Shown here piece by piece: positions 45,524-53,765 of a stretch of DNA of 64,000 nt. How positions within the stretch are numbered: position 1 is the stretch's first letter; each line of letters begins with the position of its first letter. This DNA comes from Accumulibacter sp. (GTDB taxonomy: Bacteria > Pseudomonadota > Gammaproteobacteria > Burkholderiales > Rhodocyclaceae). The notes under the pieces were generated by a model. It did no database searches, was not told where the DNA came from, and worked only from the letters and a program-made list of their open reading frames with translations. A program made the position numbers and the translations under genes. Location of the stretch: assembly GCA_024235695.1 (NCBI GenBank), contig JACKLX010000010.1, forward strand, positions 62,001 through 126,000, written 5' to 3'.

Positions 45524-46495
45524 ATGCTCGCCAACGCGCTCCGCCTGTCCCTTGTTCTGGAGGTGGCGCTCTACGCCACCCTGGCGATCACCGTTGGCGA
45601 GAAATCGCCGCTGGCTGCGGTGCTGCTGGCAGTGCTGATCATGCTCGCGCTGCGCGCGCTGCTGATTGCGGTGACCTACGCCTACGCCTGGGTCTACCGT
45701 TCGCCGTCGGCGCGCCTGTCGGTGGGGCAGGCGCTGCTGATGGTGCTCGGCGAATATGCGGCTTTCCTTGTCACCTTTCTGGTGATCCTGCCTTTCGAAC
45801 GCCGCTGGATGGGCGACGATCGGCTGTCGCCGCTGGTTGCACCGGAGCGCCGAGCGAAAGCTGAGGGCAGCCGTCCGCCGATCCTGCTGATCCACGGCTA
45901 CGGTTGCTCGCGCGGTGCCTGGTGGTGGCTTCGTCCGCGGCTCGAGGCCGCCGGCTGGACGGTGGCGACGATCAGTCTCGAACCGATCTACGGCAGCATC
46001 GACAACTACGTCGCCCCGCTGGCTCGGCGAATCGACGAGGTTCTCTCCGAAACCGGCGCCGACAAGCTGATCCTGGTCGGCCACAGCATGGGCGGGCTGG
46101 TGGCCCGCGCCTATCTGCAGCGCCACGGTGAGGCGCGTGTCGCCAGGCTGGTCACGCTTGGCACGCCGCATCAGGGCAGCGAACTGGCGCGCATCGGTTT
46201 CGGCGCCAATGCCCGTCAGATGCGTCCCCACAGCGCCTGGTTGCAGGCGCTCGGCCGGCCGCAGCCGGCGCTCGCTGCGCTGGCCATCTACAGCCCACAG
46301 GACAACTTCGTGATGCCGCCGTCGCTGCTCGAACTGGCCGGTGCAGAAAACCGCACCATCGATGGCCTCGGACATCTGGCGATGCTCTACTCGCCACGCC
46401 TGGCGCTGATCCTGCTGACGGCGCTCGAACAGCGCACCGGCGGTGGCGAGTGCGCGTTCGCTGGCGCCGACAGCGAAGCGGCCGCCGATGCCTAG
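45524..46495 (+). CDS. membrane-anchored alpha/beta hydrolase (triacylglycerol-lipase-like)
   Basis: The 323-residue protein has two or three N-terminal transmembrane segments (about residues 5-25, 30-52 and 72-92). An alpha/beta hydrolase domain follows: oxyanion segment PILLIHGYGCSRGAWWWL, nucleophile Ser188 in the elbow GHSMGG, an acidic residue near YSPQDNFV, and His in GLGHLAML. Chloroplast and bacterial lipases have a similar GHSMGGLVAR and LVTLGTPHQGSELA. The ATG at 45524 follows an AAAGGG. It ends in a CTAG shared with the convergent gene's stop. Likely supplies alcohols or acids to the GMC/ALDH pair. Confidence 0.87.
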   Translation: MLANALRLSLVLEVALYATLAITVGEKSPLAAVLLAVLIMLALRALLIAVTYAYAWVYRSPSARLSVGQALLMVLGEYAAFLVTFLVILPFERRWMGDDRLSPLVAPERRAKAEGSRPPILLIHGYGCSRGAWWWLRPRLEAAGWTVATISLEPIYGSIDNYVAPLARRIDEVLSETGADKLILVGHSMGGLVARAYLQRHGEARVARLVTLGTPHQGSELARIGFGANARQMRPHSAWLQALGRPQPALAALAIYSPQDNFVMPPSLLELAGAENRTIDGLGHLAMLYSPRLALILLTALEQRTGGGECAFAGADSEAAADA

Positions 46496-47124
46496 CCCAG
46501 GCGCAGTACGCCGGCCAGGAAATCGAAGAACAGGCAGTACACCGCGATCGGCAGCGGCAGGCCAAGCAGCGTCCCCAGCATGTACGCGCGAAAGCCGACA
46601 CCCGACATCGCCAGCGCATAATTGAGCGCCGGCACCGTCTGAAACAACACCCGCAGGACGAAGATGCTCCGGATCGGCCGCGCATCGAGTTGCGCCAGCA
46701 AGCGGATCGCGATCCGGCTGCGCAGCTGCCGCAGCGCGTCGCCGCCGACCAGGCGGATGGTGACGAAGGTCAGCGCGCACGAGGCGCTGGCGGCGACGTA
46801 GGTCAGCGCGCCACCCGACACCCGGCCGAGCGCCAGGACCGCGGCGGCGAGGAAGATCCAGCCGGGGATCTGGATCAGGTTACCGAGCGAGAAAAGCAGC
46901 ACGAAGATCAGCAGGCCGCCGATCTTGTGGTCGGCGAACTGGTCGCGCAGGAAAGCCAGGCTGAAGTGGTCGCGCAGCCCCGACAACTCGAAGGCAGCGA
47001 AGAGCACGCCGAGAAAGAGCGCAACGGCGAACAGGCGCGCATGCCGAAAAGCGCCGCGTTTCAGCATCCGGTGTGCGCCGGAAGCTGTTTCACCTTCCCG
47101 ACGGTGCTCTGCTTGTTCAGTCAA
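46492..47124 (-). CDS. TVP38/TMEM64 family (VTT domain) membrane protein
   Basis: The polytopic protein of about 210 residues has the VTT/SNARE-associated signature: a helix then FSLGNLIQIPGWIFLAAAVLALG, and later FVLRVLFQTVPALNYALAMSGVGFRAYMLGTLLGLP. This is a DedA-related fold, and some members move lipids across membranes. The start is uncertain. A TTG at 47124 has a GGAG site 7 nt upstream and gives 210 residues; an ATG at 47067 gives 191 but lacks a ribosome site. Further upstream the frame is not conserved. Convergent with the lipase gene, sharing the CTAG stop region. Confidence 0.85.
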   Translation of the reverse strand: MTEQAEHRREGETASGAHRMLKRGAFRHARLFAVALFLGVLFAAFELSGLRDHFSLAFLRDQFADHKIGGLLIFVLLFSLGNLIQIPGWIFLAAAVLALGRVSGGALTYVAASASCALTFVTIRLVGGDALRQLRSRIAIRLLAQLDARPIRSIFVLRVLFQTVPALNYALAMSGVGFRAYMLGTLLGLPLPIAVYCLFFDFLAGVLRLG

Positions 47125-47297
47125 AGACTCTCTCCGCGGGATGCGCGACGAGCACCACGGCCGTTGCCCGATGGCGGTCCGACCGTTACGGCCGCAACGT
47201 TTGCCGCAGCGCTGTAAGGCGGCGCCGGGTGATGACGACCATATTCGTACCACCTCCGGGAACCACCCAGAACCAGGCACTGCACGGGAGTATATCA

Positions 47298-47615
47298 ATG
47301 CACGCCAAGCCATCCTTGCCCGCTCGCAGCGATCTTCCTTTCACCAGGATACGTGCCGCCAAACCGCCGCAGCCACGCCAGCCACGCCAGCCACGCCAGC
47401 CCGGCCGCCGGTCGGACAACGGGCATCGTCATGGTAACGTGGCTTCGCGGCGCATCGCTGAAATGATCGCCACCGCGATATGCGCCGTGATCTTCGCCAT
47501 CGCCGGCGCCTCGTTCAGCCAGGCGGCCGGCTGTGCAGCAGCGAGGAGAGAGGCCACGACAGCCACCCGGAGCGGTTCCCGAGCGAAGTCTGCCGGCGAG
47601 GGAGAGTCAACATGA
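47298..47615 (+). CDS. small ORF coupled to the sodium:solute symporter gene, function unknown
   Basis: The 105-residue frame has an ATG with GGGAG 7 nt upstream, and it ends in a TGA that overlaps the symporter ATG. The encoded protein starts basic, has a Pro-Arg-Gln repeat made by a 9 bp tandem repeat, then one hydrophobic segment (ATAICAVIFAIAGASF) and a polar tail. No family recognised. Good ribosome site and overlap argue for translation; the odd composition argues that it may be only a leader ORF. Confidence 0.35.
   Translation: MHAKPSLPARSDLPFTRIRAAKPPQPRQPRQPRQPGRRSDNGHRHGNVASRRIAEMIATAICAVIFAIAGASFSQAAGCAAARREATTATRSGSRAKSAGEGEST
47372..47398 (+). repeat. 9 bp tandem repeat (3 copies)
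   Basis: Three exact copies of GCCACGCCA, followed by GCCC. In the small ORF at 47298 each unit encodes the PRQ-type repeat. Confidence 0.9.
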
Positions 47616-49009
47616 ACGGATGGCAGGGATTGTTCTTCTGGGGTTTCCTGCTGTCCTTCGGCGCCGTGATGTACCTGATCTCACCGCGCACGCATGACGA
47701 CGCGGGTTTCTTCCGCGGCCACGACGAGCAGGGTCGCCCACCTTCGGAGTGGGCGCTGATGATGAGTGTCTTCATCAGCTGGATTTTCGCCAAGTCGGTG
47801 ACCAACGCCGCCAACCTCGGCGCCGCCTACGGCATCGTCGGCGGTTTGGCCTATGCCACCTACTGGCTGTCGATCCCGGTCGCCGGTCTGGTGATCTACC
47901 GCTTGCGTACCCGTCAAGGCGTCAGCGGCCTGGTACCGTTCCTGATCGGCAAGTACGGACGTGGCGCCGCCCTGGCGTTCTCGCTGGCGATCCTCGTTCG
48001 GCTATTCAACGAAGTCTGGAGCAATACCGCCGTCGTCGGCGGCTATTACGGCCAAGCCGGTTCGGCGGCGTTCATCGGTGCGGCGTTGCTCTTTACCGCC
48101 GTGGTGCTGTTCTACAGCCTCAAGGGCGGTTTGCGCAGCTCGATCTTTACCGACGTCGTCCAGGCGGTCGTCTTCCTGCTCTTCCTCGGCGTCGTCGTCG
48201 CCCTGGTCCTGCCGGCGCACACGCCGCAGCAACTGCTCGGCCAGGGGAGTTTCACTCTCGGCGGTGGCGTCGACCTGCTGCTGGTCGCGCTGCTGCAGGT
48301 GCTCTCGTACCCCTTCCACGATCCGGTACTGACCGACCGCGGCTTCATCTCGAGCGCGAAAAGCATGTTGCGCGCTTTCATCGTCGCCGGCGTGCTGGGC
48401 TTTCTGGGCATTCTCGCCTTCAGCCTGGTCGGCGTGCACGCGCGTCTCGAAGGCCTTGCCGCGGGCAGCAACGTTCCTGCCGAGGTCGCGCGCGGGCTCG
48501 GCTTCGCCGGTTTCTTCGCGATGATCGCGGTGATGATCTCGTCGGCCGCATCGACCCTCGACTCGACCTTTTCGTCGCTGGCGAAGTCGGTCGCTCACGA
48601 ACTGCCACTGCTCGCCGGGCAGGCGCCCCTGCCGCGCGCGATGCGCGTCGGCGCGCTGACCATGATCGTCTTCGCGCTGCTCGGCAACCTGCCGATGCTG
48701 GTCGGCACCGACATCCTCAAGGCGACGACGATCAGCGGTACGATGGTCATCGGTCTGGCGCCGATCTTCCTCTTCTCGCACTGGGTCGGCTACTCGCCGC
48801 TGTCGTTCCACCTCGCGTTCTGGACCGGCATGCTGCTTGGCATCCTGCAGGCGATCAACCTGATCCCGGCAAGCTGGGCGATCGGCGACGGCAGCTACGC
48901 GATCCTGCTCGGCACCAACCTCTACGGTCTGGCTCTCTGCTCGACGGCGTTCTTCCTGCCGTTGCTATTGGCACGTACTCGGCTTCGCAGCTACGAGAAC
49001 CCGGCGTGA
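47612..49009 (+). CDS. sodium:solute symporter family (SSS) transporter
   Basis: The 465-residue protein has about 12-13 transmembrane segments and the SSS pattern with VFISWIFAKSVTNAANLGAAYG, then FNEVWSNTAVVGGYYG, YSLKGGLRSSIFTDVVQ, YPFHDPVLTDRGFISS and MIAVMISSAASTLDSTFSSLAKSVAHEL. These carriers take up small solutes such as carboxylates, amino acids or urea with Na+. The substrate cannot be read from sequence. The ATG at 47612 has a GGGAGAG site upstream and overlaps the small ORF before it. Confidence 0.9.
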   Translation: MNGWQGLFFWGFLLSFGAVMYLISPRTHDDAGFFRGHDEQGRPPSEWALMMSVFISWIFAKSVTNAANLGAAYGIVGGLAYATYWLSIPVAGLVIYRLRTRQGVSGLVPFLIGKYGRGAALAFSLAILVRLFNEVWSNTAVVGGYYGQAGSAAFIGAALLFTAVVLFYSLKGGLRSSIFTDVVQAVVFLLFLGVVVALVLPAHTPQQLLGQGSFTLGGGVDLLLVALLQVLSYPFHDPVLTDRGFISSAKSMLRAFIVAGVLGFLGILAFSLVGVHARLEGLAAGSNVPAEVARGLGFAGFFAMIAVMISSAASTLDSTFSSLAKSVAHELPLLAGQAPLPRAMRVGALTMIVFALLGNLPMLVGTDILKATTISGTMVIGLAPIFLFSHWVGYSPLSFHLAFWTGMLLGILQAINLIPASWAIGDGSYAILLGTNLYGLALCSTAFFLPLLLARTRLRSYENPA

Positions 49010-49025
49010 GTCGCTGATCGCCCGA

Positions 49026-49114
49026 TCAATCGGGCTCCTGCAGACGGCGGGGTTGCGTTGGAATCGATTTCGCTTGTGGCCGGCTCGGACAGCCAGAAGC
49101 AGGAACCCGATTGA
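49026..49114 (+). repeat. imperfect long-range inverted repeat after the symporter gene
   Basis: The 16 bp arms 49026-49041 and 49099-49114 are complementary with one mismatch and enclose 57 bp. The left arm also overlaps a short dyad GCCCGAT-CA-ATCGGGC (49020-49035), so two alternative hairpins are possible. There is no T-run. Confidence 0.65.
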
Positions 49115-49192
49115 GCGGGCGTTAAGCATCTTGTCAGAGCCGCGGCGCGGGTCGATACTGAGCGCACCTTTCGGCCGCGCGACGATCTCCCG

Positions 49193-49987
49193 ATGCCACA
49201 GCTCACTGTTCCCGTACAGGCTGCTCGAATCCAAGCGATCCGTGCTTGTGCGCGTCCCCTGTCCTGGTTGAGCACACTCGCGCTAACGATGCCGCTTTGC
49301 CTGTTGCTTGCGCTCCCCACTGGGGCGTCGGCGCAGGAAGTTTTCGTCACCCGCGGTGCGGGCAGCCCGGTTTTTTCGGACAAGCCGCAGCCCGGCGCGA
49401 AGGCGATGGTGCTGCCGCCAATCAACGTCGTCGAGCCGGTACCAGTGACCAAGAACGCGGCGCCAGCGGCGGTGCCAATTCCCGACCAGAGCGGCAAAAC
49501 GGCAGCAGCGATCGCCTACCGCAGCTTTCGCATCGTCTCGCCGGAGAACGATGGCAGCGTCGCCGCCAACACCGCGCTGTTCGACGTGCGCGTCGCGGCC
49601 GATCCCGATCTGCAGTTGGGCGAGGGACACGCGATCATGGTCAGCATCAACGGCCAGCCCGTCGGGCAGCGCTTTACCTCGTCGGAATTCACCATTCCAC
49701 CCGAATTCTGGGGCGACAGCTTGCCCCCTGCCAATCAGCGCCAGCAGCTCGATGCGGCGATCGTCGACCGAAATGGCGAGGTGCTCAAGCAGGCCGCGCC
49801 GGTGACCTTCATCCTGCGCTACGTCGCCGGCATCAATCGCCCGCCCTGGTACAGGCCAAGGCCGATGCCGCCGCCGAGGCCGGTGCAGCTGCCCGGCGAA
49901 AGGCCGAAGCCACCCGCGTCGGCGCCGGCTGCGGATCCGTGGGCGAAGAAATTCGAGCAGCAGGGGTTGCGGTTTTACGAGCGCTAG
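49193..49987 (+). CDS. secreted protein of unknown function
   Basis: The 264-residue protein is probably exported: a hydrophobic segment TLALTMPLCLLLALPTGASA near residues 28-47 ends at a likely signal peptidase site before QEVFVTRG. The start is uncertain, since an ATG at 49289 would give a short signal peptide. The mature part begins with EVFVTRGAGSPVFSDKPQPGAK, which resembles DUF4124-type N-termini. An immunoglobulin-like beta region follows (about 105-210: FRIVSPENDGSV to FILRYVAGIN) and then a Pro-rich tail. Function unknown. It is 183 bp after the symporter gene. Confidence 0.75.
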   Translation: MPQLTVPVQAARIQAIRACARPLSWLSTLALTMPLCLLLALPTGASAQEVFVTRGAGSPVFSDKPQPGAKAMVLPPINVVEPVPVTKNAAPAAVPIPDQSGKTAAAIAYRSFRIVSPENDGSVAANTALFDVRVAADPDLQLGEGHAIMVSINGQPVGQRFTSSEFTIPPEFWGDSLPPANQRQQLDAAIVDRNGEVLKQAAPVTFILRYVAGINRPPWYRPRPMPPPRPVQLPGERPKPPASAPAADPWAKKFEQQGLRFYER

Positions 49988-50113
49988 AAGGCGCATCGAG
50001 CAGTTGCGCATCGCGGCGGCGGTGTGTGATCATTTTCGCGCGCTGCGCTGGTCGCGGCGCGCTGCCCGGCCGAGTGATCGTGACCGGACTTTCTCGACAA
50101 TGGATCGAAACTC

Positions 50114-51304
50114 ATGACGGACGTTGAAAGGCGATGGAACTGGATGGCCTGGGGACTGTGGCTGATCACCATCGCGGTGATCGCCGCGATGGTGATCGGC
50201 AGTCCGCTCGAGCGCAGCATGACTCCCGGATATCACCATGCGGTCGCGAATTGGTGGGCCCGGCAGCCGGTCTACACGGGTCCCACCGGCTTCAATTACC
50301 TGCCGATATTCCTTTCCTTGTTCGGCTTGTTTGCCGGCTTGCCGATCGTCGCGGGCGAGCTGCTCTGGCGAGCTGTCGCTGTCGTCGGCCTTTACGCGGG
50401 TCTTTGGCGGTATTGTGGCGTATTGGCGGTTGGCGACCGGCAGCGGGCGTTTGCGGTCATCACCGCATTGTCCCTGCCGCTTTGTTTCAGTGCACTGCGC
50501 AACGGCCAATCGAGCGCACAGCTGGCGGCGTGTCTCGTCCTGGCCGCCTGGTGTTTGCATCGGCAGCGTTGCTGGTGGGCGACGCTGTGGCTTTCCCTGG
50601 CGCTGGTTTGCAAGCCTCTGGGTTTGCCGGCAATCGGTCTGGCGGTGATGGCATTCCCCGGCCTTTGGTGGCGTATGGCAATCGGCGTCGCGGTCGTTCT
50701 GGTCGGGCCCTTTCTCTTCGTCCCGCCAGATTATGCGACCGGCCTCTACGTCGATTTCGCCAACAACCTCGCGCAGTGCCTGGATCCCGGCGGTCGCACC
50801 TTCGCCGACCTCAATGGCGTGCTGAGGCCTTTCGGCTTGACCCTTGACGGGATGCCGTCGCTGCTTGTACGCGTTGCCGCCGGCCTGGCCATGGCCGCGG
50901 CGTGCTGGTTCACGCGCCGGCTTGCCTGCCAGATCGATCGTGCGCTGCTCTGGCTCGGCTTTACCGGCATCTACATCATGCTCTTCACACCGATGAACGA
51001 GGCCAACAGCTACGTGATGCTGGCGCCGGCGCTGGCGCTCTGGGCCTGGCGCTATCTTGAACAGGGCGCAACGCGAACCTTCCGCGTGTTCGTGGCGTTG
51101 TGCGTGACGATGATGTTCCTGCCGGACCTGGTCGGGCTGGCGATCGGCAAGCAGGGCGGGCACGAGTTCGGCAAGTTCTGGAATCCGCTGATGACCCTTG
51201 CCTTTCTGGCAATCCTGGCCTGGCGGATGCGCTGTTCCTACCGCGAATTACAAGGACGAGGGACGCACGGTGAGCAAGCGCCAATCTGGAATCTGGCGCG
51301 TTGA
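50114..51304 (+). CDS. GT87-like (DUF2029) polyprenyl-phosphate-dependent glycosyltransferase
   Basis: The 396-residue protein has about nine to ten transmembrane segments. The early region SMTPGYHHAVANWWARQPVYTGPTGFNYLPIFLSLFG, with an acidic/aromatic loop, is typical of DUF2029/GT87 enzymes. SLPLCFSALRNGQSSAQLAACLVLAAW and VCKPLGLPAIGLAVMAFPG are also hallmarks of this group (Asn-Gly-Gln and Lys-Pro). They transfer a mannose-like sugar from a lipid carrier on the periplasmic side. It precedes an LTA-synthase-like gene, so it may act in envelope glycolipid assembly. Confidence 0.85.
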   Translation: MTDVERRWNWMAWGLWLITIAVIAAMVIGSPLERSMTPGYHHAVANWWARQPVYTGPTGFNYLPIFLSLFGLFAGLPIVAGELLWRAVAVVGLYAGLWRYCGVLAVGDRQRAFAVITALSLPLCFSALRNGQSSAQLAACLVLAAWCLHRQRCWWATLWLSLALVCKPLGLPAIGLAVMAFPGLWWRMAIGVAVVLVGPFLFVPPDYATGLYVDFANNLAQCLDPGGRTFADLNGVLRPFGLTLDGMPSLLVRVAAGLAMAAACWFTRRLACQIDRALLWLGFTGIYIMLFTPMNEANSYVMLAPALALWAWRYLEQGATRTFRVFVALCVTMMFLPDLVGLAIGKQGGHEFGKFWNPLMTLAFLAILAWRMRCSYRELQGRGTHGEQAPIWNLAR

Positions 51305-51546
51305 TCGGCCTGCAGCGGCACAGTATCGACTCCTGACGGCCGACAGCGGGCTGCTGCGGCTGTCGTCCGGCATCGCGGGGATGGCCCGTCGAGTCGTGAT
51401 GACGTCAGGCAGACGGCGCATTTGTCGTCGCACGACGCAAGCGGACCAGTTCGGGTTATCCTCGCGCACCTGGCCTTCGCGCCAAGCCAAATTCGTCCGC
51501 CTCGCTCGCCACCGATGACCCCTGGCCTGCCGGCAGCGCCAGCGCG

Positions 51547-51566
51547 TTCCACAACGTATTCCACAA
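51547..51566 (+). promoter_or_regulatory. direct repeat TTCCACAA (two copies, 12 bp apart)
   Basis: Two identical octamers at 51547-51554 and 51559-51566 lie 36-55 bp before the LTA-synthase-like start. The 297 bp gap 51305-51601 has no gene; these repeats could be a regulator site. A TTCCACAA also occurs at 8723-8730, so chance is possible. Confidence 0.35.
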
Positions 51567-51601
51567 TGCACGTACGTAAATCGAGCGAATCCTGATCGAC
51601 C

Positions 51602-53719
51602 ATGACAAGTACCGTTAGCCACCAGCGCTCGCCGCTGACCCCCGACGTCGGCAGTCCGACGCTGAAAAGCCACCTGACCTTCACGCTCTACGGTGCGATC
51701 GTCCTGCTGGCGCTGTACACCGTCTTGCGCGTCGCCTTGCTTTTCTACAACCGCGAGCTGATCGGCAGCACGCCGGCGGCAAGCTTCGTCGAGGCGTTCT
51801 ACAACGGCCTGCGTTTCGACCTGCGGGTGGTGGTGTACGGCGTCACGCCGCTGCTGCTGGCGCTGCTCAGCGTTCGCGCCATGGCCGCCCGTCGGCTGTT
51901 GTGCTGGTGGCTGACCGCCTTCGCCAGCCTGACCCTGCTGCTCGCCATCAGCGAGCTTGATTTCTATCGCGAGTTTCATCAGCGGCTCAACGGCCTGGTG
52001 TTCCAGTATCTCGAGGAAGACCCCGCGACGGTCGCGAGTATGTTGTGGAACGGCTTCCCGGTCGGCCGTTACCTGCTGGCGTGGGCGGCCGCGACCTGGC
52101 TGCTGGCCAGACTGTTCAAGCGCCTGGAGCTGCTCAGCCGGCCGCCGTCGACGCCATTTGCGCCATTGATTCCATCGCCGGCCGACCAGCAAGGGCAAGC
52201 GCGCCGCGCCGCGCCGAGATGGTACTGGCGGCTCGGCGCGTTGTTGGCGTGTTCGCTGCTCGCCGTGGTCGCCGCCCGCGGCCATCTGCGGCAGGGGCCA
52301 CCGCTGCGCTGGGGCGACGCCTACACCACCGATTCGATGTTCGCCAACCAGCTTGGCCTGAACGGCACCCTGACGCTGATTTCCGCGGCGCAGGCCAGCT
52401 TCTCCTCACAGCGTGGCAACGCCTGGCAGGCGACGATGTCCGACGAACTGGCACTGCAAACCGTTCGCCAACTGCTGCTGACGCCGCATGACCGGCTGGT
52501 CGATGCCGAAAGCGCGGCGATTCGCCGCGAGTTTACGCCGCCCGCCGACCGTACCCTGCCGATTCGCAACGTCGTGGTGATCCTCATGGAGAGCTTTGCC
52601 GGCCACTTCGTCGGCGCGCTCGGCGGTCGTGGCGAGATCACCCCGCATTTCGATCAGCTGGCGAAGGAGGGCGTCTTGTTCGACCGCTTCTTCTCCAACG
52701 GCACGCACACGCATCAGGGGATGTTCGCCACCATGGCCTGCTTTCCCAATCTGCCCGGTTTCGAGTACCTGATGCGTACCCCCGAAGGCGCGCACAAGTT
52801 CTCCGGCCTGCCGCAGCTGCTCAGAGCACGCGGTTACGACAACCTCTACGTGTACAACGGCAATTTCCAGTGGGACAACCAGTCGGGCTTCTTCAGCAAT
52901 CAGGGGATGACCGAATTCATCGGCCGCGAGGATTTCGTCGCGCCGGTGTTCATGGACCCGACCTGGGGCGTCTCCGATCAGGACATGTTCGACCGGGCCG
53001 CCAGCGAACTGGCCAGGCTGCCCGCCGACAAGCCCTTCTACGCGCTCCTGCAGACGCTCTCCAACCACACTCCCTACGCGCTGCCGAAAGACCTCCCGGT
53101 GCCGGCGGTGAGCGGTCACGGCAGCATCGACGAGCACCTGACGGCGATGCGCTACGCCGACTGGGCGCTCGGCCAGTTCTTCGAGAAGGCGCGCAAGGCG
53201 CCGTACTTCAAGGATACCCTGTTCGTCCTCGTTGGCGACCACGGCTTTGGCAGCGAGCAGCAGCTCACCGAGATCGACCTCTTCCGCTTCAACGTGCCGC
53301 TGTTGCTGATCGCGCCGGGGATTCAGGAGAAATTCGGCAGCCGCAACCACAACGTCGGCACGCAGGTCGACATCGTGCCGACGATCATCGGCCGCCTGGG
53401 CGGTACGGTGCGCCATCAATGCTGGGGGCGCGACCTGCTCAACCTGCCCGATGGCGACCTCGGCGTCGGCGTGATCAAGCCCTCGGGTGGCGAGTTGACG
53501 GTCGCGCTGCTGACGGCGCAGCGCATCCTGATCGAGCCCAGGGGCTTCGAGCCGCGCCTTTACAGCTACCAGCTCGGCGCCGATCCGAAAGCCGAACGGA
53601 TTGCGATCGATCTCGCCCCGGAGTTGAAAACGAATCTCGAGGCTTTCCTGCAAATCGCCACCCGGAGCCTGCTGGAAAACACCGCCGGCGTCGAAGACGC
53701 GATGTCGCACAAACGCTGA
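51602..53719 (+). CDS. LTA-synthase-family sulfatase-fold membrane enzyme
   Basis: The 705-residue protein has five transmembrane segments in the first 215 residues (for example FTLYGAIVLLALYTVLRVALLF). A periplasmic alkaline-phosphatase/sulfatase-type domain covers about residues 300-640. Metal-site features are VVVILMESFAGHF near 322 with the first Glu, the likely nucleophile Thr in NGTHTHQGMFAT, and VLVGDHGFG followed by FNVPLLLIAPG. Gram-negative members transfer phosphoglycerol or phosphoethanolamine to periplasmic glycans (OpgB/MdoB-like) or lipids; which applies here is unknown. The ATG at 51602 is used. Confidence 0.88.
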   Translation: MTSTVSHQRSPLTPDVGSPTLKSHLTFTLYGAIVLLALYTVLRVALLFYNRELIGSTPAASFVEAFYNGLRFDLRVVVYGVTPLLLALLSVRAMAARRLLCWWLTAFASLTLLLAISELDFYREFHQRLNGLVFQYLEEDPATVASMLWNGFPVGRYLLAWAAATWLLARLFKRLELLSRPPSTPFAPLIPSPADQQGQARRAAPRWYWRLGALLACSLLAVVAARGHLRQGPPLRWGDAYTTDSMFANQLGLNGTLTLISAAQASFSSQRGNAWQATMSDELALQTVRQLLLTPHDRLVDAESAAIRREFTPPADRTLPIRNVVVILMESFAGHFVGALGGRGEITPHFDQLAKEGVLFDRFFSNGTHTHQGMFATMACFPNLPGFEYLMRTPEGAHKFSGLPQLLRARGYDNLYVYNGNFQWDNQSGFFSNQGMTEFIGREDFVAPVFMDPTWGVSDQDMFDRAASELARLPADKPFYALLQTLSNHTPYALPKDLPVPAVSGHGSIDEHLTAMRYADWALGQFFEKARKAPYFKDTLFVLVGDHGFGSEQQLTEIDLFRFNVPLLLIAPGIQEKFGSRNHNVGTQVDIVPTIIGRLGGTVRHQCWGRDLLNLPDGDLGVGVIKPSGGELTVALLTAQRILIEPRGFEPRLYSYQLGADPKAERIAIDLAPELKTNLEAFLQIATRSLLENTAGVEDAMSHKR

Positions 53720-53765
53720 ACCTGCCCGCTGCCTGGCATCGCGGCGGCCTGGCGCGGTGTCGCCT

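Noticed and set aside
43869-45524. 551-codon leftward open frame opposite the GMC oxidoreductase
   Set aside because: It lies wholly opposite a well-supported gene and reads as Arg/Gln/His-rich non-protein.
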